From positions 1 through 53,073 of the forward strand of contig JBKBRC010000018.1 of assembly GCA_046292345.1 (NCBI GenBank): a stretch of DNA of 53,073 nt, read 5' to 3'. The position numbers were made by a program, and so were the translations under genes. The notes beneath the pieces are model-generated. The model made no database searches. It had not been told where the DNA came from and worked only from the letters and a program-made list of their open reading frames with translations. The stretch is from JBKBRC01 sp046292345. GTDB taxonomy: Bacteria; Bacteroidota; Rhodothermia; Rhodothermales; Rubricoccaceae. Below, one piece after another: positions 45,606 through 53,073 of the stretch. Numbering within the stretch: position 1 is the first letter of the stretch; each line of letters opens with the position of its first letter.

Positions 45606-47498
45606 TCAGACGACAGCGGCCACGCCGCCGTTCTCGCGCACGCCCTCCGTCTGGTACATCTTGCTCACATCGTCAGCGAACGTCTTGCCGACAAGGCTAC
45701 GCTTGACCTTCATGGTGGGCGTGAGCAGGTCGTTCTCGACCGTCATCAGCTCGGGCACGAGGCGGAAGCGTTTGACCTGCGACCACGAGTCCATGCCCTT
45801 GTTGGCGTCCGCCACGACCTCCTCGTACATCTTCACGACCTTCGGCTCTTTGAGTAGCGTCTCCACGTCCTGGTCTGCGTCGATGCCCTGCTGCCGCGCC
45901 CAGATGCGGAGCCCGTCCAGGTTGGGGAACACGAGCGCGGTGCAGAACTTCTCGCCGCTGCCCAGCACGACGGCCTGCTCGACGAGCGCGTGCTCGGTGA
46001 GGCGGTTCTCGATGGGTTGTGGGATGACGTACTTGCCCGTCGAGAGCTTGAAGAGCGCCTTTTTGCGGTCGGTAATGCGGAGGAAGCCCTCGTCGGTAAA
46101 CTCGCCCACGTCGCCGGTGTGGAACCAGCCGTCGGCGTCGATCACTTCGGCGGTCTGCTCGGGCTCTTTGTAGTAGCCCTTCATCACGTGCGGCCCGCGG
46201 GTGAGGATCTCGCCGTCCTCGGCGATAGCCACCTCGACGCCGGGGATCGGCTGCCCGACGGTGCCGGCGCGGTTGGCCTCCTTGCGGTTGAACGTGATCA
46301 CGGGCGAGGTCTCCGTCAGGCCGTAGCCCTGCAGGACCGGGATGCCGAACGCGTTGAAGGTGTCGGCCAGATCCGGCCGGAGCGCCGCGCCGCCCACGCC
46401 GACGAACTTGATGCGCGTGAGGCCGAGCTTCTCACGCAGCTTGGAGTAGACGAGCTTGTCGGCCAGGCCGTGCTGGATCGCCTTCAGGCCCGAGGGCCTG
46501 GTGCCGGTCGGGATGCTGCGCGCCAGATCGAGCGCCCACGAGCCGATGGCCTTCTTGGCGCCGGAGGCCTCGGCCACGCCGAGCGCGACCTTGTCGTAGA
46601 CTTTCTCGAGCACACGCGGGACGGTGTTGAAGACCGTCGGGCGGACTTCGGGCAGGTGCCCTACGAGACGCTCGGGGTCCGAGTAGTAGATCTGATGCCC
46701 GCCGGCTACGTGCGCGAACTGGAACATGCGCGCGTAGACGTGGGTGAGGGGCAGGAACGTCAGCACGACCTCGTCCTGGTGGCCGAGGTCGGGCAGCAGC
46801 GAGATCACCGTGAGCGCGTTGCTCGAGATGTTCTCGTGCGTGAGCATGACGCCCTTGGGCTGGCCGGTCGTGCCCGAGGTGTAGATGAGCGTGGCCACGT
46901 CCTGCGCGTCGAGGGCGGCGCGGCAGGCGTCCATCGCGCCGGGATCGTCGGCGAGAGCGGCGCGCCCTTTCTCGCGCAGCGCCTCGAGCGTGAGCACCTC
47001 CACGCCGTCCGGGAACGCGACGCCATCCGGGCGGCCTTCGGCGAGCACGACCGTCCTGACGTCCGGCGTCTGCGTGATCCAGCGCGCGAGGCTGCGCAGC
47101 ATCTCCGGGTTGGAGACGAACATCGCCCTGGACTCCGAGTGCCTGGTAACGTAGACCAGGTTCTCGTCCGAGAACGTGGTGTAGAGCGGCACGTTGGTGA
47201 TGCCGGCCGAGAGGCAGCCGAAGTCGGCGATGGAGAAGTAGAGGTCGCTGTTGAGGAAGAATGCGACCTTGTCGCCCCGCTCGAAGCCGAGCGCGCGCAG
47301 GCCGAGCCCGACCTCGTCGGCGGCGCTCTTGAACTCCTGGTTCGACATCGTCTTCCATCCCCCACCTTCGAGCGGCTGGTTGAACGCCTTCGGGTTCGGG
47401 TACTTCTGGACGGCGTCGTCGAGCAGCGAGGGAAGCGTGAGGCCGAGCACGACCTCGCCTGCAGCACCTGGGGGAGCCGTATAGATCTTGAGCGCCAT
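45606..47498 (-). CDS. Long-chain acyl-CoA synthetase (AMP-binding)
   Basis: The 630-residue enzyme activates fatty acids to acyl-CoA through an acyl-adenylate. The adenylation motifs are LIYTSGTTGQPKGVMLTHENI near residue 185 (P-loop, TSGTTG), LPLTHVYARMFQFAHV, LQGYGLTETSPVITFN near residue 345 and DGWFHTGDVGEFTDEGFLRITDRKK near 430-455 (in parts). The C-terminal part has KYVIPQPIENRL and LTPTMKVKRSLV with the catalytic Lys region. The pattern is the long-chain (FAA1/FadD15-like) group. The ATG is preceded by an AAAGCGCTTT palindrome and a TATTTT element (47560-47565). It feeds the neighbouring beta-oxidation genes. Confidence 0.93.
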   Translation of the reverse strand: MALKIYTAPPGAAGEVVLGLTLPSLLDDAVQKYPNPKAFNQPLEGGGWKTMSNQEFKSAADEVGLGLRALGFERGDKVAFFLNSDLYFSIADFGCLSAGITNVPLYTTFSDENLVYVTRHSESRAMFVSNPEMLRSLARWITQTPDVRTVVLAEGRPDGVAFPDGVEVLTLEALREKGRAALADDPGAMDACRAALDAQDVATLIYTSGTTGQPKGVMLTHENISSNALTVISLLPDLGHQDEVVLTFLPLTHVYARMFQFAHVAGGHQIYYSDPERLVGHLPEVRPTVFNTVPRVLEKVYDKVALGVAEASGAKKAIGSWALDLARSIPTGTRPSGLKAIQHGLADKLVYSKLREKLGLTRIKFVGVGGAALRPDLADTFNAFGIPVLQGYGLTETSPVITFNRKEANRAGTVGQPIPGVEVAIAEDGEILTRGPHVMKGYYKEPEQTAEVIDADGWFHTGDVGEFTDEGFLRITDRKKALFKLSTGKYVIPQPIENRLTEHALVEQAVVLGSGEKFCTALVFPNLDGLRIWARQQGIDADQDVETLLKEPKVVKMYEEVVADANKGMDSWSQVKRFRLVPELMTVENDLLTPTMKVKRSLVGKTFADDVSKMYQTEGVRENGGVAAVV

Positions 47499-47530
47499 CG
47501 GAGCGAGGGAGATGGGGAGGTGGAAGCGGT

Positions 47531-47549
47531 CCGGAAAAGCGCTTTCCGG
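47531..47549. promoter_or_regulatory. Inverted repeat upstream of the acyl-CoA ligase
   Basis: CCGGAAA and TTTCCGG flank AGCGC, giving a 19-bp inverted repeat. It contains AAAGCGCTTT (47536-47545), also seen at 215-224. It lies 33 bp before the ligase ATG and 10 bp downstream of the TATTTT element, a usual operator position. It differs from the TTAAC-type site of the two dehydrogenase genes. Confidence 0.35.
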
Positions 47550-47652
47550 CAGTCTGATGAAAATACACCGAAGCCCGATTGGTTTCCCGCCCGCTGCGGC
47601 CGGTATGCAGACCGCGCGCCCGGCGGCGCCTTCGAGGCGCGAGACGACGCGG

Positions 47653-49065
47653 TCAGCGGTCCCAGAAGAGCCGCGTCGTGAGCGTGCTCGCCGGGACGTT
47701 GGCCCGGTTGCGCGTGTACTCCGTGTCCGGATAGTCCACGCGGCGAATGAACTCCGGGAGGGCTGCATTGACCGGCATCTGGAAGCCCGCGTAGGCATAG
47801 TTAAAGCGCCGCGCGTCTACCCAGGCTTCTGGATGCAGGAACATCACCTTGTACTTCTCGCGGAAGACGTCGGCGAGGGTGAGGCTGCCCGCCCCGACGC
47901 CCACCTGCGGCGCGGCCACGTAAGCCTCGGCCGCCGCCGTCTCGACGCCGAGCGTCGTCATGTGCGCGCGGATGCCGGCCAGGTAGGCCGCGTAGGCCCG
48001 CGTAGCCTGTCCGCTGCGCAGCGCCGCCTCGGCCTCGATGAACTTGAGCTCGTGGTACGTGATCAGTTCGACCGGCGCCGTCGGGGCGGCGTAGTACGTG
48101 TTGACCGTGAGCACGCTGCGCGCTCCGCGCTCGGGGGCCGTTCCCCGCCCGGCCCCGTTGCGCGTCCCGACGTAGGTCCCGTCCGCGAGCGCGTCCGTGT
48201 AGGCCTCAATGCGGGGGTCAGGCACGCCGTAGGTGGTGCCGTTGAGCGCGTTGACGATCGTCTCGGAGAGCCAGCCGCCGAGCAGGAGGTTGGCGTTGTT
48301 GATCGCGACGGTGGCCCACGGATTGCGCTGCTCGGCGAAGTAGCGCACCTGCATGTTGTCCGCCGGTCCGGTGAACCCGTTATCGACCGCCGCCAGGACG
48401 GCCGACGCGTCATAGCCGGGCGTGGCGGCGAGGTGGTTGAGGTAGCGCGCCTTGAGGCTATAGGCGGCGCGGATCCACCGGCCGAGGTTGCCGCCGTAGA
48501 TGAAGTCGTCGCCGGCCGGGGAGATGGTCGAGTTGCCTGCCTGCAGGGCGGCGATCCCGCCGTCGAGCAGGCGGATCACCTCCGCGTAGAGCTGCTGCGG
48601 GTCGTCGTAGGTGGGGTTGAGGTTCTGGTCGGGCGAGAGCGCCGTCGAGTAGGGCACCGCGCCCCACAGGTCGACGGCTGCCGCGAGGTGGTAGGCCGTC
48701 AGGATGCGGGCGATGCCGGTGTAGGCGGTCGCGCTGCGCGCCTCGGCGCGCGTCTCGAGCGCGCGGAGGTCGTTGAGCGTGCTGTAGAGGCCGCCCCACG
48801 TTGCGTCCAGGCTTACGCGCTCGTAGATGTCGACGGCCGTGGCGGCGTTGGGCGAAGCGAGGTACTGCACGTAGAACGACGTCGTCGCGCCGATGCGCTG
48901 CGTGTTGGCGCCCGTGGCGAAGGAGGCGTTGGCCAGCAGCGCCCGCGGCGGGACGTCGGTGGGGTTGTTGGGGTCCTCGTTGATGTCGAGGAAGCCGTCG
49001 CAGCCGGCGACGGCGAGCGCGAGCACGAGCGCCCCGGCGGTGAGCGAGCGGGCGAAGGGCAGCAT
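47653..49065 (-). CDS. SusD/RagB-family outer-membrane lipoprotein
   Basis: The 470-residue lipoprotein partner of SusC captures the nutrient at the cell surface. The signal SLTAGALVLALAVAGC places the Cys at residue 22. The mature part starts DGFLDINEDPNNPTDVPPRALLANA, typical of SusD-like proteins, followed by tetratricopeptide-like helices (WGAVPYSTALSP, YHELKFIEAEAALRSG) and ends YPDTEYTRNRANVPAS. It resembles the SusD-like_2 group. The ATG at 49065 was chosen; a GTG at 49101 would overlap the SusC stop (GTGA) and add 12 residues. It follows susC by 32 bp. Its substrate class cannot be read. Confidence 0.9.
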   Translation of the reverse strand: MLPFARSLTAGALVLALAVAGCDGFLDINEDPNNPTDVPPRALLANASFATGANTQRIGATTSFYVQYLASPNAATAVDIYERVSLDATWGGLYSTLNDLRALETRAEARSATAYTGIARILTAYHLAAAVDLWGAVPYSTALSPDQNLNPTYDDPQQLYAEVIRLLDGGIAALQAGNSTISPAGDDFIYGGNLGRWIRAAYSLKARYLNHLAATPGYDASAVLAAVDNGFTGPADNMQVRYFAEQRNPWATVAINNANLLLGGWLSETIVNALNGTTYGVPDPRIEAYTDALADGTYVGTRNGAGRGTAPERGARSVLTVNTYYAAPTAPVELITYHELKFIEAEAALRSGQATRAYAAYLAGIRAHMTTLGVETAAAEAYVAAPQVGVGAGSLTLADVFREKYKVMFLHPEAWVDARRFNYAYAGFQMPVNAALPEFIRRVDYPDTEYTRNRANVPASTLTTRLFWDR

Positions 49066-49097
49066 GGGCGTCGGGAGGCGGAAGGCGGATCGGGGAC

Positions 49098-52000
49098 TCA
49101 CAGGCCGAGCTCGAGCGTGAGCGTGTAGCTCGACACGCCGGGGTGGGCCAGCCCGGAGAAGCCCTGCTCGTTGCCGGTGCCGGAGGTCGTGACCTCGGGG
49201 TCGAAGTAGCGGTAGGGCGTCCAGAGGATGTGGTTGCTCGTCGCAAAGCGCACCCGCGTCTGGCGCAGCCCCGCCTGGCGCGTCAGGCGCGCCGGCAGCA
49301 GATACGCCAGGCTAACGTTGCGCAGCTTGACGTAGCTCGCGTCGTCGATGTGGTTCTCGGTCACGGCGCGGTAGATGTTGCGGTAGAAGCCCGCGCCGTA
49401 GTTGCGGCCGTCGGGCCCGACGCCCTGCCCGAGCCAGACGGGGCGCGTGTTGGGCTGCCCGTCGGCTGTGACGCCTTCGAAGACGATGGTCTCGTTGCGG
49501 TTGAGCGTGTTCTCGGAGATGCCGAAGGCGGAGAAGAAGTTGTCGAACTGGTTGTACTTCTGGCCGCCGAGGCTGAAATCGACGAGCGCCGTCAGCTCGA
49601 CGTTGTGGTAGCGGAAGCGGTTGAGCACGCCGCCGATCAGGTCGGGCGTCATGTTGCCCAGGATGCGCTGCGTGTTGTCGATGACGGGGAAACCGTCGGC
49701 GCCGATCAGGATCGGAAGGTCGCGCCGCAGGCGGCGCGGCCCGTCGGAGGGCGGCTCGCCCTCCGGGCCGTAGTAGCGCGCGTAGCTGCGGCCGTAGATC
49801 GCCCCGTAGGGCGCGCCCGGAATCAGGCGCAGCGAGGCGGTCGCGCCGACGTAGCCGAACTGCGAGCCGATCAGGATCTCGTCGACGCCGTCGCGGATCT
49901 CGACGACGGTGTTGCGGTTGCGCCCGAGGTTGAGCGTCGTCTCGAAGGAGACGTCGGGCGTCATGAGCCAGGCGCTGTTCAGCTTGAGCTCCACGCCGGC
50001 GTTGCGGATCGCACCGGCGTTGAGGACGATGCTGGCAAAGCCGGTCGCGTTCGAGATGGGCACGGCGATGATCTGGTCGCGGCTCGTCGCGTCGTAGTAC
50101 GTGGCGTCGAGACGGAGGCGGTTGCCGAGCGCCCGCAGGTCGGTGCCGATCTCGAGCGAGGTCGTGCGCTCGGGCCGCAGGTCGGCCGAGCCCAGGACGG
50201 GGTTGAGCGTGAAGCCCGTCTGGCCGGCGAGCGGGAAGGCCGCGCCGGGCGAGAACGTCCGCGAGAGCCGGTATGGCTCGGTGTCCTTGCCGACCTGCGC
50301 GACCGAGGCGCGCAGCTTGCCGAAGCCGAGCCAGGGCCCCGGGCGCACGTGCTCGGTGAAGACGTACCCGAGCGAGAGCGAGGGGTAGAAGAAGGAGCGG
50401 TTCTCGGGGGCGAGCGTGGACGTCCAGTCGTTGCGCCCGGTGAGCTCGAGGAAGAGCGTGTTATCGAGCCCCGCCTTGGCGCTGCCGTAGAGGCCCACGA
50501 GCCGGCTGCGGCGCGTGGTGAGGCGCGTCGTGATGTCGCGCACGTTGTTGAAGCGGAACAGGTCGGGGATGGTGAGCTCGCTGCCGAAGACGTACGTCTG
50601 GTCGCTGTAGCGCTCGAAGACGTCGTTGCCGAGCAGGCCCTCGAGGCGCAGGCGCGGCGAGAGGTCCGCCCGGCCGGTCAGCGTCACCGTGGAGGAGAGG
50701 TCACGCGCGAAGATGCGCGTATCGCTCAGGTTGCCCGTAGCCGAGAGCGGGTTCTCACCGTCGAAGCCGAGCGGCCCGCGCGTGGTGGCGAAGCGGTTGT
50801 CCGAGTACGTGTCGATGCCCGCGCGGTAGGTCGCCGTCAGGCCCGGCGCGAGGTCCACGGCGATGCTGCCGGACCCGATGAAGCGGTTGACGTCGTCGCG
50901 GTACGTGGCAAAGCGGGCGTCGTAGAGCGGGTTGGTGCCCTGGTTGCTCCGGTTGAGCCCCGTGCCGTAGTACCCGATCATCGTGCCGTTCTCGTAGATG
51001 TAGTTGCGCACGTCGCGGTTGCGCGACCAGTAGACGAGGCGCTCGTTGAAGCGGTCGGCGAAGACGCGGTTGCCCCCAGAGTTGACGTAGTTGAACGAGC
51101 CCGAGACCGTCACCCGCGGCGACGGGCGGATCGTGCTGTTGAGCCGCGCCGAGGTGCGCCCCCAGTCGCTGAAGGGCAGCACGCCGGTGTTACCGAAGCG
51201 CGCCAGCGACGCGAAGAATGTCGCCACGCCCGTCCCGCCGGAGATCGTCACGCTGTTGTCGAGCGCCGAGCCGGTGCCGTAGGCGCGGCGGTAGTTCTGG
51301 TAGAACTGGATGTCGGGATCGACCTGCCGGGCCTGCTCGACCGGCGCGCCCCAGCAGCACCAGAAGCTGGTCGGGTCGTAGACGCCGTTGAAGCCCTGCG
51401 TGTAGACCTGCTGCTCGACCGGGAAGCGGTTGACGGCCTCGGCCGAGACCGAGCTCGTGATCTGGATCTGCACCGGCCCGGCCTGCCCGCGGCGCGTCGT
51501 GATCAGCACGGCGCCGTTGGCGGCGCGCTGCCCGTAGAGCGCCGTCGCGGCGGCTCCGTTGAGCACGCTCACCGTCTCAATGTCGGCCGGGTTGAGGTCC
51601 ACGCCGCGGTTGCTGAAGCCGCGCGAGTTGAAGCCCTCACCGCCGGTGCTGGTCGAGTTGTCGACCGGGATCCCGTCGACGATAAACAGCGGCTGGTTGT
51701 CGCCCGAGGCCTGGAGCGAGGTCAGCCCGCGCAGCACGATCCGCACCCCCTGCCCGGGCGCGCCGCCGCTGTTGACCACCTGCGCGCCAGCGACGCGCCC
51801 GGAGAGGCTCGCGACCAGGTTGCCGGCCTCCGTCTGCGAGAAGTCGGCCGCGTCGAGCCGCTGCACGGCGTAGCCGAGTTCGCGCTCCTGCCGCTCGATA
51901 CCGAGCGCCGTCACGACGACGTCGCCGAGCAGGCGCGCGTCCGGCGCGAGCGCCACGTCGATCGTGGCCCGCCCGCCCACGGCAAGGCGCTGCGTGACGT

Positions 52001-52277
52001 ACCCCGTGAAGGAGAACTGGAGCGTGTCTGCGCCGGCAGGCAGGAGCAGCCGGTAGCGGCCCTCGACGTCCGTCGCCGCCCCGACCGGCAGCACGCCCGC
52101 CGCGCCGCCGACGGCGACGACGTTTACCCCGGGAAGCGGCTGGCGCGTCTCGGCGTCGGTGACTGCTCCTCGCACCTCGCGCTGGGCGGCGGCCGGCCGG
52201 GCCGCGCAGGCCAGCACGCCCAGGAACAGGCAGAGCGTCAGCAGACGGGGCAGAATGCGGCGGATGCGGAAGGGCAT
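49098..52277 (-). CDS. SusC/RagA-family TonB-linked outer-membrane transporter
   Basis: The 1,059-residue SusC protein imports a ligand captured by SusD. The signal peptide is about residues 1-31 (ending ARPAAAQ). A CarboxypepD-regulatory-like domain follows (VRGAVTDAETRQPLPGVNVVAVGG). The plug has GDVVVTALGIERQERELGYAVQ (in parts), VRIVLRGLTSL, FIVDGIPVDNS, NPADIETVSVLNGAAATALYGQRAANGAVLITT (in parts), the SusC family signature. The barrel ends SSYTLTLELGL. ATG 52277 was chosen right before the signal peptide; the long frame upstream overlaps the regulator gene. SusD follows 32 bp downstream, and the TetR gene lies upstream on the same strand. Confidence 0.93.
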   Translation of the reverse strand: MPFRIRRILPRLLTLCLFLGVLACAARPAAAQREVRGAVTDAETRQPLPGVNVVAVGGAAGVLPVGAATDVEGRYRLLLPAGADTLQFSFTGYVTQRLAVGGRATIDVALAPDARLLGDVVVTALGIERQERELGYAVQRLDAADFSQTEAGNLVASLSGRVAGAQVVNSGGAPGQGVRIVLRGLTSLQASGDNQPLFIVDGIPVDNSTSTGGEGFNSRGFSNRGVDLNPADIETVSVLNGAAATALYGQRAANGAVLITTRRGQAGPVQIQITSSVSAEAVNRFPVEQQVYTQGFNGVYDPTSFWCCWGAPVEQARQVDPDIQFYQNYRRAYGTGSALDNSVTISGGTGVATFFASLARFGNTGVLPFSDWGRTSARLNSTIRPSPRVTVSGSFNYVNSGGNRVFADRFNERLVYWSRNRDVRNYIYENGTMIGYYGTGLNRSNQGTNPLYDARFATYRDDVNRFIGSGSIAVDLAPGLTATYRAGIDTYSDNRFATTRGPLGFDGENPLSATGNLSDTRIFARDLSSTVTLTGRADLSPRLRLEGLLGNDVFERYSDQTYVFGSELTIPDLFRFNNVRDITTRLTTRRSRLVGLYGSAKAGLDNTLFLELTGRNDWTSTLAPENRSFFYPSLSLGYVFTEHVRPGPWLGFGKLRASVAQVGKDTEPYRLSRTFSPGAAFPLAGQTGFTLNPVLGSADLRPERTTSLEIGTDLRALGNRLRLDATYYDATSRDQIIAVPISNATGFASIVLNAGAIRNAGVELKLNSAWLMTPDVSFETTLNLGRNRNTVVEIRDGVDEILIGSQFGYVGATASLRLIPGAPYGAIYGRSYARYYGPEGEPPSDGPRRLRRDLPILIGADGFPVIDNTQRILGNMTPDLIGGVLNRFRYHNVELTALVDFSLGGQKYNQFDNFFSAFGISENTLNRNETIVFEGVTADGQPNTRPVWLGQGVGPDGRNYGAGFYRNIYRAVTENHIDDASYVKLRNVSLAYLLPARLTRQAGLRQTRVRFATSNHILWTPYRYFDPEVTTSGTGNEQGFSGLAHPGVSSYTLTLELGL

Positions 52278-52386
52278 GACATTTCTTAACAGACCTCCCA
52301 GAGTTTTAACACGAAGCGCGCCAAAGAAGCAAGCCCTTTTCCCCGTGGGCTTTTCAGATCCGGGCTCGCCGGCCCGGCCGCGCGGC

Positions 52387-52431
52387 GCTCTTCGTCTGCC
52401 CCCCGCTCTTCGTCTGCCCCCCGCTCTTCGC
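52387..52431. repeat. 18-bp tandem repeat between TetR and susC
   Basis: GCTCTTCGTCTGCCCCCC occurs twice, followed by a 9-bp partial copy, 22 bp past the TetR stop. It fills part of the 176-bp space before susC. Confidence 0.85.
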
Positions 52432-52453
52432 CCGCGGCCTGGCGCAGCGCACC

Positions 52454-53073
52454 TCACGCGCCGGCGTGGTGGACCCGGAGCCCGGCGATGGCCTGCGCGA
52501 TCGCCGCCTCGACGAACGCCTCGCCGGCGATCCGCACGTCGACCCGCTCGGCGAGCAGGAGCGAGACGAGGCCGTGCAGGGCCGTCCACAGGACGTGCGC
52601 CGCCACGTCGGCCGTGGGCGTGGCCCGGAGGACGCCCGCCGCCTCGCCCTCGGCGAGCACGGCGGCGAAGCGCTCGATGTTGCGCCGGGCGCGGCGGTAG
52701 TTTTCGGCCGGGTAGCGGGCCATACGCGCCGGGTGCAGCTGGAACATGATCTGGTAGTACTCCGGGTTGTCCAACCCGAAGCGCACATACGCCCGCCCGA
52801 GCGCGCGCAGCCGCCCGAGCGGGTCCCCCGCGTCCCGCTCGGCCGCCACGAGCGCGGCGTGCAAATGCGCCATCCCTTCGTCGATCAGGGCGTGCGTGAG
52901 CGCATCCTTGTTCTCGAAGTGGAGGTAGATGCTCGTCGCGCTGCACCCCACCGCGCGCGCGATCTTGCGCATCGACAGGTTCACGTACCCCTCGGCCACG
53001 AGCAGGTGGCGCGCGTGGTCCAGGATGGCCCGGCGCAGGTCGGCGCCTGCGGTCCGGGCCGCCGGAGGGGGAG
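52454..53073 (-). CDS. TetR-family regulator (WHG-type C-domain), 5' end outside window
   Basis: The visible 206 codons run open to the right edge, so the true start lies outside. The HTH is LRRAILDHARHLLVAEGYVNLSMRKIARAVGCSATSIYLHFENKD (in parts), the standard TetR DNA-binding region; a GTG at 52999 inside it would cut the first helix and is not the start. The C-terminal part has YVRFGLDNPEYYQIMFQLHP and LWTALHGLVSLLLAERV, typical of WHG-type ligand domains. It lies upstream of susC on the same strand and near the beta-oxidation genes, so may be the repressor of the TTAAC sites. That link is inferred. Confidence 0.9.
   Translation of the reverse strand, partial: PPPAARTAGADLRRAILDHARHLLVAEGYVNLSMRKIARAVGCSATSIYLHFENKDALTHALIDEGMAHLHAALVAAERDAGDPLGRLRALGRAYVRFGLDNPEYYQIMFQLHPARMARYPAENYRRARRNIERFAAVLAEGEAAGVLRATPTADVAAHVLWTALHGLVSLLLAERVDVRIAGEAFVEAAIAQAIAGLRVHHAGA

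Noticed and set aside
52278..52315. TTAAC half-sites before susC as a third operator of the fatty-acid type
   Set aside because: The two TTAAC words at 52286 and 52306 are direct, 20 bp apart, and do not form the 5-3-5 palindrome.

Overview
The window is a very GC-rich bacterial segment packed with genes in nearly every position. The gene content points to the Bacteroidota/Rhodothermota side, most likely a high-GC Rhodothermales relative such as the Rubricoccaceae. The reasons are a SusC/SusD pair, a TonB-dependent receptor with a carboxypeptidase-regulatory-like N-terminus, a DUF5916 outer-membrane protein, a CarB without the C-terminal allosteric domain, a CrtYcd-type lycopene cyclase coupled to a Blh dioxygenase, and general absence of Shine-Dalgarno sequences. 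The genus is an inference. No rRNA, tRNA, CRISPR array, transposase or phage gene was seen.

Layout. 1-4.8 kb: the start of a BON/SWFGD-type gene, then carB and carA on the minus strand behind a leader that looks like a transcription attenuator. 4.8-7.4 kb: a TonB-like gene, then a minus-strand set dNK-folK-folB. 7.4-10.6 kb: a 17-bp tandem repeat holding a 100-N assembly gap, then glycogen genes glgC and glgA. 10.8-15.5 kb: a plus-strand set of a giant DUF4175 membrane protein, a FatA-like acyl-ACP thioesterase and a rhodanese lipoprotein. 15.5-19.6 kb: an FAD amine/amino-acid oxidase, a 6-phosphogluconate dehydrogenase, a lone receiver-domain protein, thiE and an orphan lipoprotein. 19.7-23.8 kb: an isoprenoid/retinal set (polyprenol-kinase-like, lycopene cyclase, beta-carotene 15,15'-dioxygenase) and glcD. 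23.8-27.0 kb: a TonB receptor with its coupled lipoprotein. 27.2-31.9 kb: a four-FAS1 lipoprotein, a lipase-like hydrolase, glcF and YqgE/AlgH. 31.9-36.0 kb: a cysteine desulfurase and a DUF5916 protein. 36.2-47.5 kb: a beta-oxidation island (fadE, SDR, fadA, fadN, a second acyl-CoA dehydrogenase, acyl-CoA ligase). 47.6-53.1 kb: susD, susC and a TetR regulator running off the right edge.

How the parts fit. The right half holds a nearly complete fatty-acid degradation set: activation, two dehydrogenases, hydratase/3-hydroxyacyl-CoA dehydrogenase and thiolase. It sits beside an outer-membrane uptake pair and a TetR repressor. Two of its dehydrogenase genes carry the same palindromic operator-like site. 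The middle holds a lycopene to beta-carotene to retinal route, which implies a rhodopsin encoded elsewhere.

The most unusual structural signals are: (1) a putative carAB attenuator with promoter, 20-codon leader ORF rich in Arg codons at its end, and terminator; (2) at least ten short tandem repeats (13-45 bp units), many lying on gene junctions and duplicating stop or start codons; (3) the shared operator in the fatty-acid genes; (4) palindromes that contain the stop codons of convergent genes. No wholly novel multi-gene defence or biosynthetic system could be supported.
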